From Roseiarcus sp963798015 (lineage in GTDB: Bacteria; Pseudomonadota; Alphaproteobacteria; Rhizobiales; Beijerinckiaceae): DNA of 64,000 bases. The stretch's first letter is position 1. The number at the start of each line of letters is the position of its first letter. Made by a program: the position numbers and the translations under genes. The stretch lies in contig CAWCSA010000003.1 of assembly GCA_963798015.1 (NCBI GenBank), forward strand, positions 248,001 through 312,000, written 5' to 3'. The notes under the pieces were generated by a model, which saw only the letters and a program-made list of their open reading frames with translations, searched no databases and had not been told where the DNA came from. Below, in pieces: positions 35,799-44,749 of this stretch.

Positions 35799-36875
35799 AT
35801 GCCCGCCAACGACAATCTCGATCTGATCCTCCGCCGCCACCAGGAAATCTCCGCTCGCCTCGCCGAGGGCGCGGCCGGAGCGCAATATTCCGCATTGTCG
35901 CGTGAACTCAACGAGCTTGAGCCGGTGGTCGCGGCGATTGAGGCCTTCCAGTCCAAAGAAAAGGAGCGGGCCGATCTCGCAGCGATGCTGCGGGAGCCGA
36001 ATCTCGACCCCGACATGCGGGCCATGGCGAGCGATGAGCTTGCCGCGGCAGAAGCGGAAGCGGACGCGATGTCCAAAGCGATTCAGATCGCGCTCCTGCC
36101 CAAGGACGCAGCCGACGAGGGCAGCGCGATCCTCGAAGTTCGGGCCGGCACCGGCGGGGACGAGGCGTCTTTGTTCGCTGGCGACCTGTTCCGCATGTAT
36201 GTCAAATATGCTGAGCGGAAGCGCTGGAAGGTCGAGGTCCTGTCGTCGAGCGAGGGAACGGCGGGAGGGTTCAAGGAGATCGTCGCCGAAGTTTCCGGCC
36301 GCGGCGTTTTCGCCAGGTTCAAGTTCGAGAGCGGGGTCCATCGGGTTCAGCGCGTGCCGGCGACCGAGACCCAGGGGCGCATCCATACCTCGGCCGCAAC
36401 CGTCGCGATAATGCCGATTCCCGAGGAAGCGGACTTCGAGATCAACGAGGCCGATCTCAAGGTCGACACCATGCGATCGAGCGGCGCCGGGGGCCAGCAT
36501 GTCAACAAAACGGAATCGGCGATTCGCATCACCCACCTGCCGACCGGCGTCGTGGTTGCGATGCAGGAGGAGCGTTCGCAGCATCGCAACCGCGCCAAGG
36601 CGATGGCCCTCTTGCGCTCGCGCATCCTCGACGCCAAAAACCAGAAGCTCGACGCTGATCGCGCCCAGGAGCGGCGTTCGCAGGTCGGTTCAGGCGACCG
36701 GTCGCAGCGCATCCGAACCTATAACTTCCCGCAGGGGCGGCTAACCGACCATCGCATCAATATGACCCTCTATTCGCTGGATCGAATCATGGAGGGGGAG
36801 GGTCTCGACGAGATTATCGACGGACTCACGGCCGAACGTCAGGCGGAGCTGCTCGCGGCGCAGGCGGCGTCGTGA
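35799..36875 (+). CDS. prfA: Peptide chain release factor 1
   Basis: Recognises UAA and UAG at the ribosomal A site and triggers peptide release. The 358 residues include the codon-reading domain with VPATETQGRIHTSAATVAI (PxT-type motif PAT), and the universally conserved RSSGAGGQHVNKTESAIRIT with the GGQ that reaches the peptidyl-transferase centre. AQERRSQVGSGDRSQRIRTYNFPQGR follows. The usual partner prmC, which methylates the GGQ glutamine, is not downstream; nadD overlaps the stop instead. Confidence 0.97.
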   Translation: MPANDNLDLILRRHQEISARLAEGAAGAQYSALSRELNELEPVVAAIEAFQSKEKERADLAAMLREPNLDPDMRAMASDELAAAEAEADAMSKAIQIALLPKDAADEGSAILEVRAGTGGDEASLFAGDLFRMYVKYAERKRWKVEVLSSSEGTAGGFKEIVAEVSGRGVFARFKFESGVHRVQRVPATETQGRIHTSAATVAIMPIPEEADFEINEADLKVDTMRSSGAGGQHVNKTESAIRITHLPTGVVVAMQEERSQHRNRAKAMALLRSRILDAKNQKLDADRAQERRSQVGSGDRSQRIRTYNFPQGRLTDHRINMTLYSLDRIMEGEGLDEIIDGLTAERQAELLAAQAAS

Positions 36876-37507
36876 CGCTCATTCCGCGCCTCCCGCCATT
36901 CGCGCCAGGAATGCGCATTGGCCTTCTCGGCGGGTCGTTCAACCCGCCGCACGAGGGGCATGCGCTCATCACGCGGCTTGTGCTGCGCCGCCTCGCGCTC
37001 GACCGCGTCTGGTGGCTGGTCACGCCTGGCAATCCGCTGAAGTCGCTGACTGGCCTCGCGGCGCTCAACGCCCGCATCGAGGCCGCGCGCAGGCTCCATG
37101 TCGGGCCTCGCGTTGTGGTCACCGACATCGAGGCGCAGATCGGCTCGCGCTTCACCTATGACACGCTGCGCTGGCTCAAGCGCCGAGCGCCGGGCGTCGA
37201 TTTCGTCTGGATCATGGGCGCCGACAACCTTCGCCAGTTCCATCTGTGGCGTCACTGGCGCTCGATCGCCGATCTGGCGCCGATCGTGGTCGTCGATCGG
37301 CCGGGCTCGACGTTGAAGGCGATCTCGAGCCCCGCGGGCGCCGCGCTCGCGCGTTGGCGGGCGCCGGAGCGCGATGCGATGCGCTTTGCGACGATGCGGC
37401 CGCCGGCGCTTCTCTTTCTGCACGGGCCGCGCTCAAGCCTCTCCTCCACAACGCTCCGGCGCGTGGGCGAACACACCGAGGCGCCGCCGGCCGAAATCTC
37501 CGGTTGA
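36872..37507 (+). CDS. nadD: Nicotinate-nucleotide adenylyltransferase
   Basis: Makes deamido-NAD from nicotinate mononucleotide and ATP, the penultimate step of NAD synthesis. The 211-residue protein shows the nucleotidyltransferase motif GLLGGSFNPPHEGH (about residues 18-31), LVTPGNPLKS, TYDTLRWLKR, FVWIMGADNLRQFHLWRHW and the late SSTTLRR (the ISSTxIR box). GTG 36872 overlaps the prfA TGA; ATG 36911 (MRIGLLGG) is an alternative start closer to the fold. In most relatives nadD lies by proA or rsfS, so its position after prfA is unusual. Confidence 0.95.
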   Translation: MTLIPRLPPFAPGMRIGLLGGSFNPPHEGHALITRLVLRRLALDRVWWLVTPGNPLKSLTGLAALNARIEAARRLHVGPRVVVTDIEAQIGSRFTYDTLRWLKRRAPGVDFVWIMGADNLRQFHLWRHWRSIADLAPIVVVDRPGSTLKAISSPAGAALARWRAPERDAMRFATMRPPALLFLHGPRSSLSSTTLRRVGEHTEAPPAEISG

Positions 37508-37564
37508 GCAAGCGCGGCCAATACGAATAAAACGTCGGTGCTGGTTCGGATCCGGAGAACGCCG

Positions 37565-39043
37565 ATGAAAACGCCCGTACTGATCGTCGGCGCGGGTCCC
37601 GTGGGGCTCACGCTCGCATGCGAATTGACCCGCTACCGCGTTCCGGTGCGCATTGTGGACAAGGACGCGCAGCGCACGGACAAATCAAAAGCCATCGTGC
37701 TCTGGAGCCGCACGCTTGAGCTGCTCGATCGCGAAGCGAAAGGGTCTGCGCCTTTCGTTGAGGCGGGATTCAAGGTCGACGCCGTCAATATTGTTTCGCC
37801 GGGTGGCCACGTGGTCGGCCACGTCAAAATGGATTCGGCGCCGAGCCCCTACCCTTACGCACTGATGCTGCCGCAATCCGACACCGAGCGACTGCTCGAG
37901 GAAAGGCTTCAACGCCTGGGCGTGTCCGTCGAACGCAGCACGGAGGTCACGGCGCTCACGATTGGCGCCGACGGCGCGGAGGCGACGCTTCGCCGCACGG
38001 ATGGCCGCGAAGAGACGGTTCAAGCAGATTGGCTAGCTGGGTGTGACGGCGCGCACAGCATCGTGCGTCATACCCTCGCGGCTTCCTTTTCTGGGGAAAC
38101 CCTGGGCAGCGATTGGATCCTGGCGGACGTCCATATGAAGGGATTTCCGTTCCCCGATACCGAGGTCGCCGTCTATTGGGCGCGCGAGGGAGTCCTGCCG
38201 ATCTTCCCGATCTCGCCGGGACGCTTTCGCATCATCGCCAATATTCCGTCGAGCGGCGGGGACCATCCTCGTGATCCAACACTTGAAGAGATTCAGGCGA
38301 TTGTCGAGCAGCGCGGGCCAAAGGGCGTGACGTTGTTCGATCCGATCTGGTTGTCCGGATTCAGAATCAATTCGCGTAAAGTGGCAAGCTATCGCTCAGG
38401 CCGCGTTTTCCTCACCGGAGACGCCGCGCATGTTCATAGTCCAGCCGGCGGCGAGGGCATGAACACGGGGATGCAGGACGCTTTCAATCTGGCTTGGAAA
38501 CTGGCTTTGGCCATCCATGGAACGTGCGGTGAGGCGCTGCTCGACACCTATAGCCCCGAGCGAAGCGGGGTGGGCGACGAGGTGCTGAAGAATACCGCGC
38601 GCTTGACCGCCATCGGCACCCTCCGGAATCCGATCGCCGAGGAACTGCGCAATATCATTGGCCGCGTCGCGTTCGGATTGGCGCCGGTCCAGCACGCTTT
38701 CGTAGACCAAATGTCACAGGTCTCGGTCGGCTACCCGCGAAGCCCGATGAACGAACGGGGACCCGGCTCGTTTCACCCGGCGCCCGGCCAACGCATGGCG
38801 CCGGTTGCGGGCGCGCCGCCCTTCGGCGCGGGCAATGAGCCGCACTTCACTCTGCTGGCTTCGACTTCGCCCGCGGTCGATGGCTTGTTGTCGTCATTCC
38901 CCAAGCTTCTCAATGCCGCGCTAGAGGCTCCCCCCGACGCGAACGGGGTCTGGCTGATCAGGCCCGACGGCTACGTCGCAGCCACGGCGCCCGCCACGGA
39001 CCTGTCATTGATTTCGGACGTGCTGAGACGGATGAGCGCCTGA
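37565..39043 (+). CDS. FAD-dependent aromatic hydroxylase-type monooxygenase
   Basis: Flavoprotein monooxygenase of the phenol hydroxylase/PheA-TfdB group, 492 residues. The FAD dinucleotide fold is VLIVGAGPVGLTLACELTRY at the N-terminus, the second FAD/NAD motif is LAGCDGAHSIVRHTL (about residue 157), and the third is VFLTGDAAHVHSPAGGEGMN (about residue 278) followed by MQDAFNLAWKLALA. The C-terminal thioredoxin-like domain is shortened. ATG 37565 is chosen because the FAD fold starts immediately. The substrate is probably a phenolic or polyketide-like aromatic. It is followed by a fragment of an ABM-domain gene, a frequent partner of such enzymes. Confidence 0.88.
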   Translation: MKTPVLIVGAGPVGLTLACELTRYRVPVRIVDKDAQRTDKSKAIVLWSRTLELLDREAKGSAPFVEAGFKVDAVNIVSPGGHVVGHVKMDSAPSPYPYALMLPQSDTERLLEERLQRLGVSVERSTEVTALTIGADGAEATLRRTDGREETVQADWLAGCDGAHSIVRHTLAASFSGETLGSDWILADVHMKGFPFPDTEVAVYWAREGVLPIFPISPGRFRIIANIPSSGGDHPRDPTLEEIQAIVEQRGPKGVTLFDPIWLSGFRINSRKVASYRSGRVFLTGDAAHVHSPAGGEGMNTGMQDAFNLAWKLALAIHGTCGEALLDTYSPERSGVGDEVLKNTARLTAIGTLRNPIAEELRNIIGRVAFGLAPVQHAFVDQMSQVSVGYPRSPMNERGPGSFHPAPGQRMAPVAGAPPFGAGNEPHFTLLASTSPAVDGLLSSFPKLLNAALEAPPDANGVWLIRPDGYVAATAPATDLSLISDVLRRMSA

Positions 39044-39203
39044 ACGGGGCGCAGCGCGGTCGAGCTGACGACTCCTCGTTGTAACAGGCGCTGAAATGCA
39101 ATTGTTGCTATAGGTCCGTCGGCAAGTTCGCCGTCGTCAATGAGATTTACGCGCGCATCTCGTCCGGCCCGAAAAGCCAGGCGAGACGAAGGAGCCTGAC
39201 GAC

Positions 39204-39470
39204 TTGGCCAAGCAACTTGGCCTGAAGCCCTGGACGACGACCGCCATCTCTTGGGACATATTCAACGCTGTGCTGACGCCCAGCAACTTAATCCTTCTCA
39301 TGTCGTGGAAGGACGATGCGGCGGCCCGGACTTACGAGAACGCCCTCGCTCTGAAGCCCAATGCACGCGTCCGGCGGGTTCGGATCGTCCGCGACTATGG
39401 CAAGTATGATCGCCGGGAGGCCCCGCAATATTATGCCGACACCAAAGGCGCGGAGACGATGTACGCGTGA
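39204..39470 (+). pseudogene. Antibiotic-biosynthesis-monooxygenase (ABM)-like protein, C-terminal fragment
   Basis: The C-terminal part resembles ABM/heme-degrading-monooxygenase dimeric ferredoxin-like proteins: LILLMSWKDDAAARTYENAL, then VRRVRIVRDYGKYDRREAPQYY. The N-terminal strand of the fold is missing: upstream the frame meets a stop near 39140, and another frame there reads FAVVNEIYARISSG, possibly the lost start. TTG 39204 gives 88 residues but has no clear ribosome-binding site. I treat it as a remnant; a short functional protein cannot be excluded. Confidence 0.5.
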
Positions 39471-39577
39471 CAGGGCGGCTGCGAAACGGCATTCTCCTTC
39501 CGATGGGGAGAAGCGCTGGCGGTCACAGAGTTGAAGGCCGATGCCAGACGAACCTGCCATTCGGCGTCGGCGCACGA

Positions 39578-40363
39578 TCAGAGGTCTTCGAGCGTCAGAT
39601 CCCTTCTCATCAGGGTGTTGCCCGAGGTTAACCCGCAGTCCACCGGCAGGGCCACCCCGGTGATCGCCGAGGCCGCGTCGGACGCCAGGAAAGCGACGGC
39701 TCTCGCGATATCAATAGGTTCGACGACGCGTCCAAGAGGATACCAGCGCCGCAGCGTTTCCAGGACCTCGGGATCCTTGGCGGCGCGCTTCTCCCACAGC
39801 GGCGTGCGCACGGTGCCTGGCAACACGATATTGGCGCGGATTCCGTGCGGCCCGTACTCCTGCGCCAATGAGCGGGTGAGCGAGATCATCGCCGCCTTGG
39901 CGGCGCTGTAGGCTGGGTCGCCAAGTGCGCCGAGCCCGTTAACCGAACCGATATTAACGATGACGCCGGAACGCCTGGCCGTCATGCCGGGGATTACGGC
40001 CCGAGCGCAATAATAGGCGCTGTTCAAATTGCTGTCGACATCGCGCCGCCATCCGGCAGGATCGGTGCGGGCAAAGGTTCTATGCGCTGAACCGCCGGCA
40101 TTGTTGACGAGAATGTCGACTGGTCCCAAGGCGTCGGCCAGCGACGCGAATGCGCGCTCGACCTCAAGAGGTTCGCTGATGTCGACAACCGCATGAGCGA
40201 AACTTTTGCTGTCCGCATTGAGTTCAGCCGCGAGACCGTCGAGGCTCGCTTTTTTGTCGATGGCGGCGATCTTCGCGCCCTCGTCGAGGAACAATCGGCA
40301 CAGGCTTTGGCCGATCCCGCCCGCGGCGCCGGTGATGACGACCACCTTGTCCTTGAATGTCAT
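39578..40363 (-). CDS. Short-chain dehydrogenase/reductase
   Basis: NAD(P)-dependent alcohol/ketone oxidoreductase of the classical SDR family, 261 residues. Cofactor motif VVVITGAAGGIGQSL (TGxxxGIG), AVVDISEP, NNAG in ILVNNAGGSAH, catalytic Ser in IVNIGSVNG and Tyr/Lys in YSAAKAAM, then PLGRVVEPIDIARAVAFL and a GVALPVDCGLTSG C-terminus. The acidic DKK after strand 2 suggests NAD preference. Last gene of the sugar-type ABC importer operon (44 bases after the permease), so it probably oxidises the imported compound or a product. Confidence 0.9.
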   Translation of the reverse strand: MTFKDKVVVITGAAGGIGQSLCRLFLDEGAKIAAIDKKASLDGLAAELNADSKSFAHAVVDISEPLEVERAFASLADALGPVDILVNNAGGSAHRTFARTDPAGWRRDVDSNLNSAYYCARAVIPGMTARRSGVIVNIGSVNGLGALGDPAYSAAKAAMISLTRSLAQEYGPHGIRANIVLPGTVRTPLWEKRAAKDPEVLETLRRWYPLGRVVEPIDIARAVAFLASDAASAITGVALPVDCGLTSGNTLMRRDLTLEDL

Positions 40364-40406
40364 GCGATGTTCCCGAAAGCCCGCGCCCGCGACAGCGCTT
40401 GCAAGG

Positions 40407-41288
40407 CTACCCCTTCAGCGCCCCTTCCATGAGACCTTTGAAGAACAGCCTCTGCGCCAGCGTAAACGCGATGATGCCCGGCGTCACAACGATGACGTAG
40501 ACGGCCGCGAGGTTCGGCCATGCCCACTGCCCCTGCCCGCCTTGCGCGGCGGCGAGAACCACCGGCATGGTGCGCTTGGCCTCGTCATCGATCAGCGTCA
40601 GGCAGAACAGATATTCACCCCAGGCGGCGACGAAATTGACGATGAAGATCACGACCAGTCCATTGCGCACCATTGGCAGGCCGATTTCCCACAGCGCCCG
40701 CCAATGGCCGGCGCCGTCGATCCTCGCCGATTCGAACATTTCGTGCGGCACCAATTGGAACATGCTGCGCATGATCAGGATGCTGATCGCCAGCTGGAGC
40801 GTGATGTAGGGCAATATAAGGCCGCTCGTGTTGTTGATCAGTCCGAGCCAATGCTGCGTCTCGTAAATGCTGATGATCGAGACGACACGCACGGGAAAAT
40901 AGAGAGAAATGAGCAGCGCCGTCACAACGAGCGCCGAGCCGAACGGCTTGATATGCACCAGCGCATAACCCGCGAGCACGGCGCAGACCGTCGTAATGAG
41001 AACGGTCGCCGCCGTGACATAGATGCTGTTGAACAGATTCACCGGCAGCGTCGCGATGTGTTGAAAGACAAAGCCATAGTGAGTGAAGTCGAAATGCTTC
41101 GGCCACAAATCGCCGCTCGCCGCGTCGGGCAGGGACTTCACCGACAGCAGCAGGACCCAGGCAAGCGGCAGCAGGATAGCGAGATTGAACAGGTTGATCG
41201 CAACGTGGCGAAGCGCCCCGGTTCCGACAGACGAGGCGCGTTCATCTCTGAGTTCGCCGATATCGGCGCGATTGGCTTCGAGCGTCAT
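40407..41288 (-). CDS. Carbohydrate ABC transporter permease, MalG type
   Basis: Inner-membrane permease (293 residues, six helices) of a CUT1-type sugar importer. FNLAILLPLAWVLLLSVKS is the first helix; the EAA-loop ESARIDGAGHWRALWEIGLPMVRNGL couples to an ATPase; the tail IAFTLAQRLFFKGLMEGALKG matches the GxxxGAxKG end typical of MalG-like proteins. It starts 2 bases after the MalF-type gene. No ATPase gene lies nearby. Confidence 0.92.
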   Translation of the reverse strand: MTLEANRADIGELRDERASSVGTGALRHVAINLFNLAILLPLAWVLLLSVKSLPDAASGDLWPKHFDFTHYGFVFQHIATLPVNLFNSIYVTAATVLITTVCAVLAGYALVHIKPFGSALVVTALLISLYFPVRVVSIISIYETQHWLGLINNTSGLILPYITLQLAISILIMRSMFQLVPHEMFESARIDGAGHWRALWEIGLPMVRNGLVVIFIVNFVAAWGEYLFCLTLIDDEAKRTMPVVLAAAQGGQGQWAWPNLAAVYVIVVTPGIIAFTLAQRLFFKGLMEGALKG

Positions 41289-41290
41289 TG

Positions 41291-42247
41291 TCAGCCTTTA
41301 GGGCGGAAAATCCATAAGAGCCCCGCCATGACGAACATCATGGCGATTGCGCCGATCATGCCGATGGAGGCGGCGTAACCTTGCCGCCATAGCCCCGTCT
41401 TGAACGCCTGGTCGTACATGAACATCGTCCAGGTGTAGGTCGGCGAAGCCCGGTTGAAACCGCCGAAGATGAGATATTCGTCGATCACCGCCATCGCGGA
41501 GCCGAAGCGCAGGACGACCAGGATCATCATGATCGGGGCGAGTTGCGGCCGCGTCACATGCCAGAACACCTGCCACTCGCTGGCGCCGTCTATGCGCGCC
41601 GCGTCCGGCAAATCCTTAGGGATCGCTGCAAGGCCGGCGATGAAGAAGATCGTGTGGTAGCCGAGGCCCCACCAGACTTCCATGATCGCAATCGCCGGCA
41701 GCGTGAGCGGCGTGCCGCCGAGCCATTGCGGCGCATTTTGCAGGGTGAAGAGCCCGAACGTATTGACCAGGAGATGATTGATCGGGCCGCTCTGATAATT
41801 GTACATCCACTTCCACAGCACGAAGATCAGGGTGCTCGGGATGACCGCCGGAATGAGCAGGATCACGCGGTAAACCGTGGCGAGGCGTAGGTTCCCGACG
41901 CGATCGACGAGGATTGCGAGAAGCAAGGGAAGGATAATCGTTCCAGGCAGGAACATGATGGTGAACAGAGCCGCCCGCCCGAGGCTCACCCACATCAGCG
42001 GGTCGTGAAGCGCCCGCGCGTAATTATCGAACCCGACCCATTGCGCCGGCTTGTCCGACAGGAGCTGGAAGTTCGTGAAGCTCAGCCACAGGACGCGGAC
42101 GATCGGCCAGGCCTGATAGCCGATGAAGAATACGAGGGCGGGGACGAGAAACAGCCACTCCGACATGCCCTTCCGGATCACCTCGGCCGGACCACCCGTG
42201 ACCCTCGCGCCGAGTTCAACTTCGTTGTCTACGATCGCCTGCGCCAT
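41291..42247 (-). CDS. Carbohydrate ABC transporter permease, MalF type
   Basis: Partner permease, 318 residues. WLFLVPALVFFIGYQAWPIV is the first helix, FTNFQLLSDKPAQWVGFDNYARAL the periplasmic loop typical of CUT1 permeases, and DAARIDGASEWQVFWHVTRPQLAPIM the EAA-loop that contacts the ATPase. It lies between the binding-protein gene (76 bases upstream) and the MalG-type gene. Confidence 0.92.
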   Translation of the reverse strand: MAQAIVDNEVELGARVTGGPAEVIRKGMSEWLFLVPALVFFIGYQAWPIVRVLWLSFTNFQLLSDKPAQWVGFDNYARALHDPLMWVSLGRAALFTIMFLPGTIILPLLLAILVDRVGNLRLATVYRVILLIPAVIPSTLIFVLWKWMYNYQSGPINHLLVNTFGLFTLQNAPQWLGGTPLTLPAIAIMEVWWGLGYHTIFFIAGLAAIPKDLPDAARIDGASEWQVFWHVTRPQLAPIMMILVVLRFGSAMAVIDEYLIFGGFNRASPTYTWTMFMYDQAFKTGLWRQGYAASIGMIGAIAMMFVMAGLLWIFRPKG

Positions 42248-42323
42248 TCACAGATCCAACACGCCTACCTCTCCGCGTAAGGTGGTGCGGAGCGGGCGGC
42301 CTAAGCCGCCGCGCCCCAGGCGG

Positions 42324-43700
42324 TCAGCCCTTCTTGATTTCGGCCTGCACCGCCTCCATCACTTTTGTCATCGCAACCTTCGGATCGGGCTCCTCGCCCT
42401 TGAGGTAGGTCTCCCAGATCGGTTTGCCGATGACGAATTGCTGCAGCCCAAAAAGGTTGTTGTCGATCGCCTTCGCGCGATCAAGCTGGCTTCGCACCAG
42501 GCCAACGAACGGCGGCATCCAGTCGGGCTTGCTCGATTCCCAGCCGGCGTAGATCGACTTGTAAGGCGGAAGCTGGCCGGGATGGACGCCTGGCGTGCCA
42601 ACGATCGAATCCTTCCAAATCTGCTGATCGTAGGTCAGCGCTTTGATGTATTGGGCGGCTTTCTCTTTGTTCTGACCGTACTTGAATAGTGCGCAACCCG
42701 TCGTCCAGAACACGGTCGAACCCTCGCCGTTTGTGAACTTCGGCAAGGGTCCCAGATGCAGGAGCTTCGGATCGTCCCAGCTCGCGGCCATGCGCAGCGG
42801 TGCGTTGAAGTACTTGAAATAAAGGCCGACGCGCTGCGATTTGAAGGCCTCTTCATCAGTGGTCGAGTTGACGCCGGCGTCGGAGGAGCCCTCCAGCAGA
42901 ATGTCGGGGTTTGAGAACGCCATGATTTGCTTCATGAGCTTGAGCGCTTCGATGGCGGGCTCGCTGGTGAAATCGAACAAACCATCGGGTGTGTAGACCT
43001 TGGTGCTCATGCTGTGGGCGATCGGCACGAGTGAGCGCCAGCCATGGGCGTCAAAAGTCGCGCCCCAGGGAGCAGCCTTGGAATCAACGATCTTCTTTGA
43101 GCTTGCGAGGAATTCGTCCCAGGTCGCGGGCGCAGCGTCGGGAAGGCCAGCCTTGGTGGTGATCCCGGAATGCCACGCCGAGCCGACGACGTCGAGCAGG
43201 AACGGCCAGCTATAGAGCTTGCCATCGACCGTGCATTCCTCGCGGATCGACGGAATGATGTCGTCGATCACGTCCTTCGGAATGTAATTGTCCCATGGCT
43301 CGATGACGCCAGCCTTGATGAACGCCGACATTTCGACGAATGGCGTCTGGCCGACATAGACGTCCCACGTGCTTTGCTTGTCCCTGGCCTCGGCGACGAA
43401 GCGCTCGATCCCGAAGCCTTCGACCGGAGCGATCTGATAATTGATGCCAGGGAACTTGGCGTTCACCGCCGGAATGCCGGGATGCAGGTCCTGAATCCAT
43501 TGGTAGAAGGTTGGGGTCAAAGGACGGTCCGCGGCGAACGCTGGCGTGACGCCTGACTTCGCGACGGCTCCGACGCCGGCCAGGCCAAGACCCGTAAGCA
43601 AGCTGCGAGTCAGGAAATCGCGCCGGTCGATGCGGCCTTGGGCCAGCTCGCGACGCGCCATCTCCTGAAGGAGGTATTCCTGTTCTCTTCGTCCACTCAT
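42324..43700 (-). CDS. Extracellular sugar-binding protein of ABC transporter (family 1)
   Basis: Periplasmic receptor, 458 residues. The start ATG 43700 (MSGRREQEYLLQEMARRELA) is chosen over the longer open frame because it precedes a twin-arginine-type leader, RRDFLTRSLLTGLGLAGVGA, with cleavage after PAFA. The mature part shows family-1 features (GLFDFTSEPAIEALKLMKQI, FWTTGCALFKYGQNKEKAAQYIKAL). Ligand unknown. First gene of the importer operon, divergent from an SDR gene 236 bases away. Confidence 0.88.
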   Translation of the reverse strand: MSGRREQEYLLQEMARRELAQGRIDRRDFLTRSLLTGLGLAGVGAVAKSGVTPAFAADRPLTPTFYQWIQDLHPGIPAVNAKFPGINYQIAPVEGFGIERFVAEARDKQSTWDVYVGQTPFVEMSAFIKAGVIEPWDNYIPKDVIDDIIPSIREECTVDGKLYSWPFLLDVVGSAWHSGITTKAGLPDAAPATWDEFLASSKKIVDSKAAPWGATFDAHGWRSLVPIAHSMSTKVYTPDGLFDFTSEPAIEALKLMKQIMAFSNPDILLEGSSDAGVNSTTDEEAFKSQRVGLYFKYFNAPLRMAASWDDPKLLHLGPLPKFTNGEGSTVFWTTGCALFKYGQNKEKAAQYIKALTYDQQIWKDSIVGTPGVHPGQLPPYKSIYAGWESSKPDWMPPFVGLVRSQLDRAKAIDNNLFGLQQFVIGKPIWETYLKGEEPDPKVAMTKVMEAVQAEIKKG

Positions 43701-43936
43701 TACGACCTCCCAATGTGTCTCCACGTCCGAGCGCGCTTTACGCAAAAATCGCGCCCAAACGGTTGGCCGGCGGCGAGCGCTCGACCGAAGGTCGGAAACA
43801 AGCCGTCGCGGCGCGCGTAGTTGGCGCCGAAAAGGCGCATAAGTCAAAGTGCTCAGTCGCGAGGCTTCGATGCTTTGCGAGCGGGCGCCACCGGCTAAAA
43901 GAATGCGCGACAAGAGACGCAAGAGGGATCTGCAAC

Positions 43937-44716
43937 ATGACGGTGCTCGACCAATTCCGGCTGGATGGCAAATGCATACTCATCACGGGGGGAAGCCGGG
44001 GGTTCGGCCGGGCGATTGCGCTTGCGGCCGCAGAGGCGGGCGCCGATGTCATGCTAGTCGCGCGCGATCCCGACGCGCTTGCGCGAACCGCCGACGAGGT
44101 GCGCGAACGCGGTCGAAAAGCCTGGACCTTCGTGGCCGATATTGCCAAACCCACGGCCTGCGAGGATCTTTGCCGCCGGGCGCTCAGCGAAGGGCGCGCA
44201 ATCGATATTCTCGTCAACAATGTCGGCGGCCGCAATCTCGACATCGCGATCGAGGATTCCGACCTCGCGACCTGGCAGCGCTTCATCGACCTCAATCTCA
44301 CCCATTGCTTCATCTGTACGAAGGTGATCGGCGGCACGATGCTCGCGCGCGGTGAGGGGCGTGTCATCAATATCGCCTCGATCAGCGGCATGATAGCCAA
44401 TCGCGGCATTGGCGGGCGCCATTATGAAACGGCGAAGGCCGCGGTCATCCATTTCACCCGCGCGACCGCCGCTGATTGGGCGCTGCGCGGCGTGACAGTC
44501 AACGCCATCTGCCCCGGCCTCTTCATGACCGAACCGAACCGGGCGTGGGCGAAGAAAAACCCGCAAGTGATCGAAACGTTCGTGCGCGCGGTTCCGATGG
44601 GCCGTGCGGGCGAGCCGGAGGAGATCGGCCCGCTCGCGGTCTATCTCGCTTCGCCCGCTTCGAGCTACGTCACCGGCGCCGCCTTCGTCATCGATGGCGG
44701 CTATACGCTCTGGTAG
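43937..44716 (+). CDS. Short-chain dehydrogenase/reductase
   Basis: Classical SDR of 259 residues starting MTVLDQFRLDGKCILITGGS. Motifs are ITGGSRGFGRAIALAA, VADIAKP, ILVNNVGGRN (NNxGG variant), INIASISGM with catalytic Ser and HYETAKAAV with Tyr/Lys, followed by GVTVNAICPGLFMTE and the usual SSYVTGAAFVIDGGYTLW end. The frame is open upstream, but ATG 43937 begins the family fold. It faces away from the sugar-binding-protein gene, so a shared control region lies between them. Different from the SDR at 39.6 kb. Confidence 0.9.
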   Translation: MTVLDQFRLDGKCILITGGSRGFGRAIALAAAEAGADVMLVARDPDALARTADEVRERGRKAWTFVADIAKPTACEDLCRRALSEGRAIDILVNNVGGRNLDIAIEDSDLATWQRFIDLNLTHCFICTKVIGGTMLARGEGRVINIASISGMIANRGIGGRHYETAKAAVIHFTRATAADWALRGVTVNAICPGLFMTEPNRAWAKKNPQVIETFVRAVPMGRAGEPEEIGPLAVYLASPASSYVTGAAFVIDGGYTLW

Positions 44717-44718
44717 CG

Positions 44719-44737
44719 CCTGCGCGTTCTCCGCAGG
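44719..44737 (+). terminator. Possible hairpin between convergent genes
   Basis: CCTGCG (44719-44724) pairs with CGCAGG (44732-44737) over a 7-base loop, three bases after the SDR stop and before the convergent cutC stop. No T-run follows, so termination is only suggested by position. Confidence 0.35.
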
Positions 44738-44749
44738 GGCATTGGCGGA

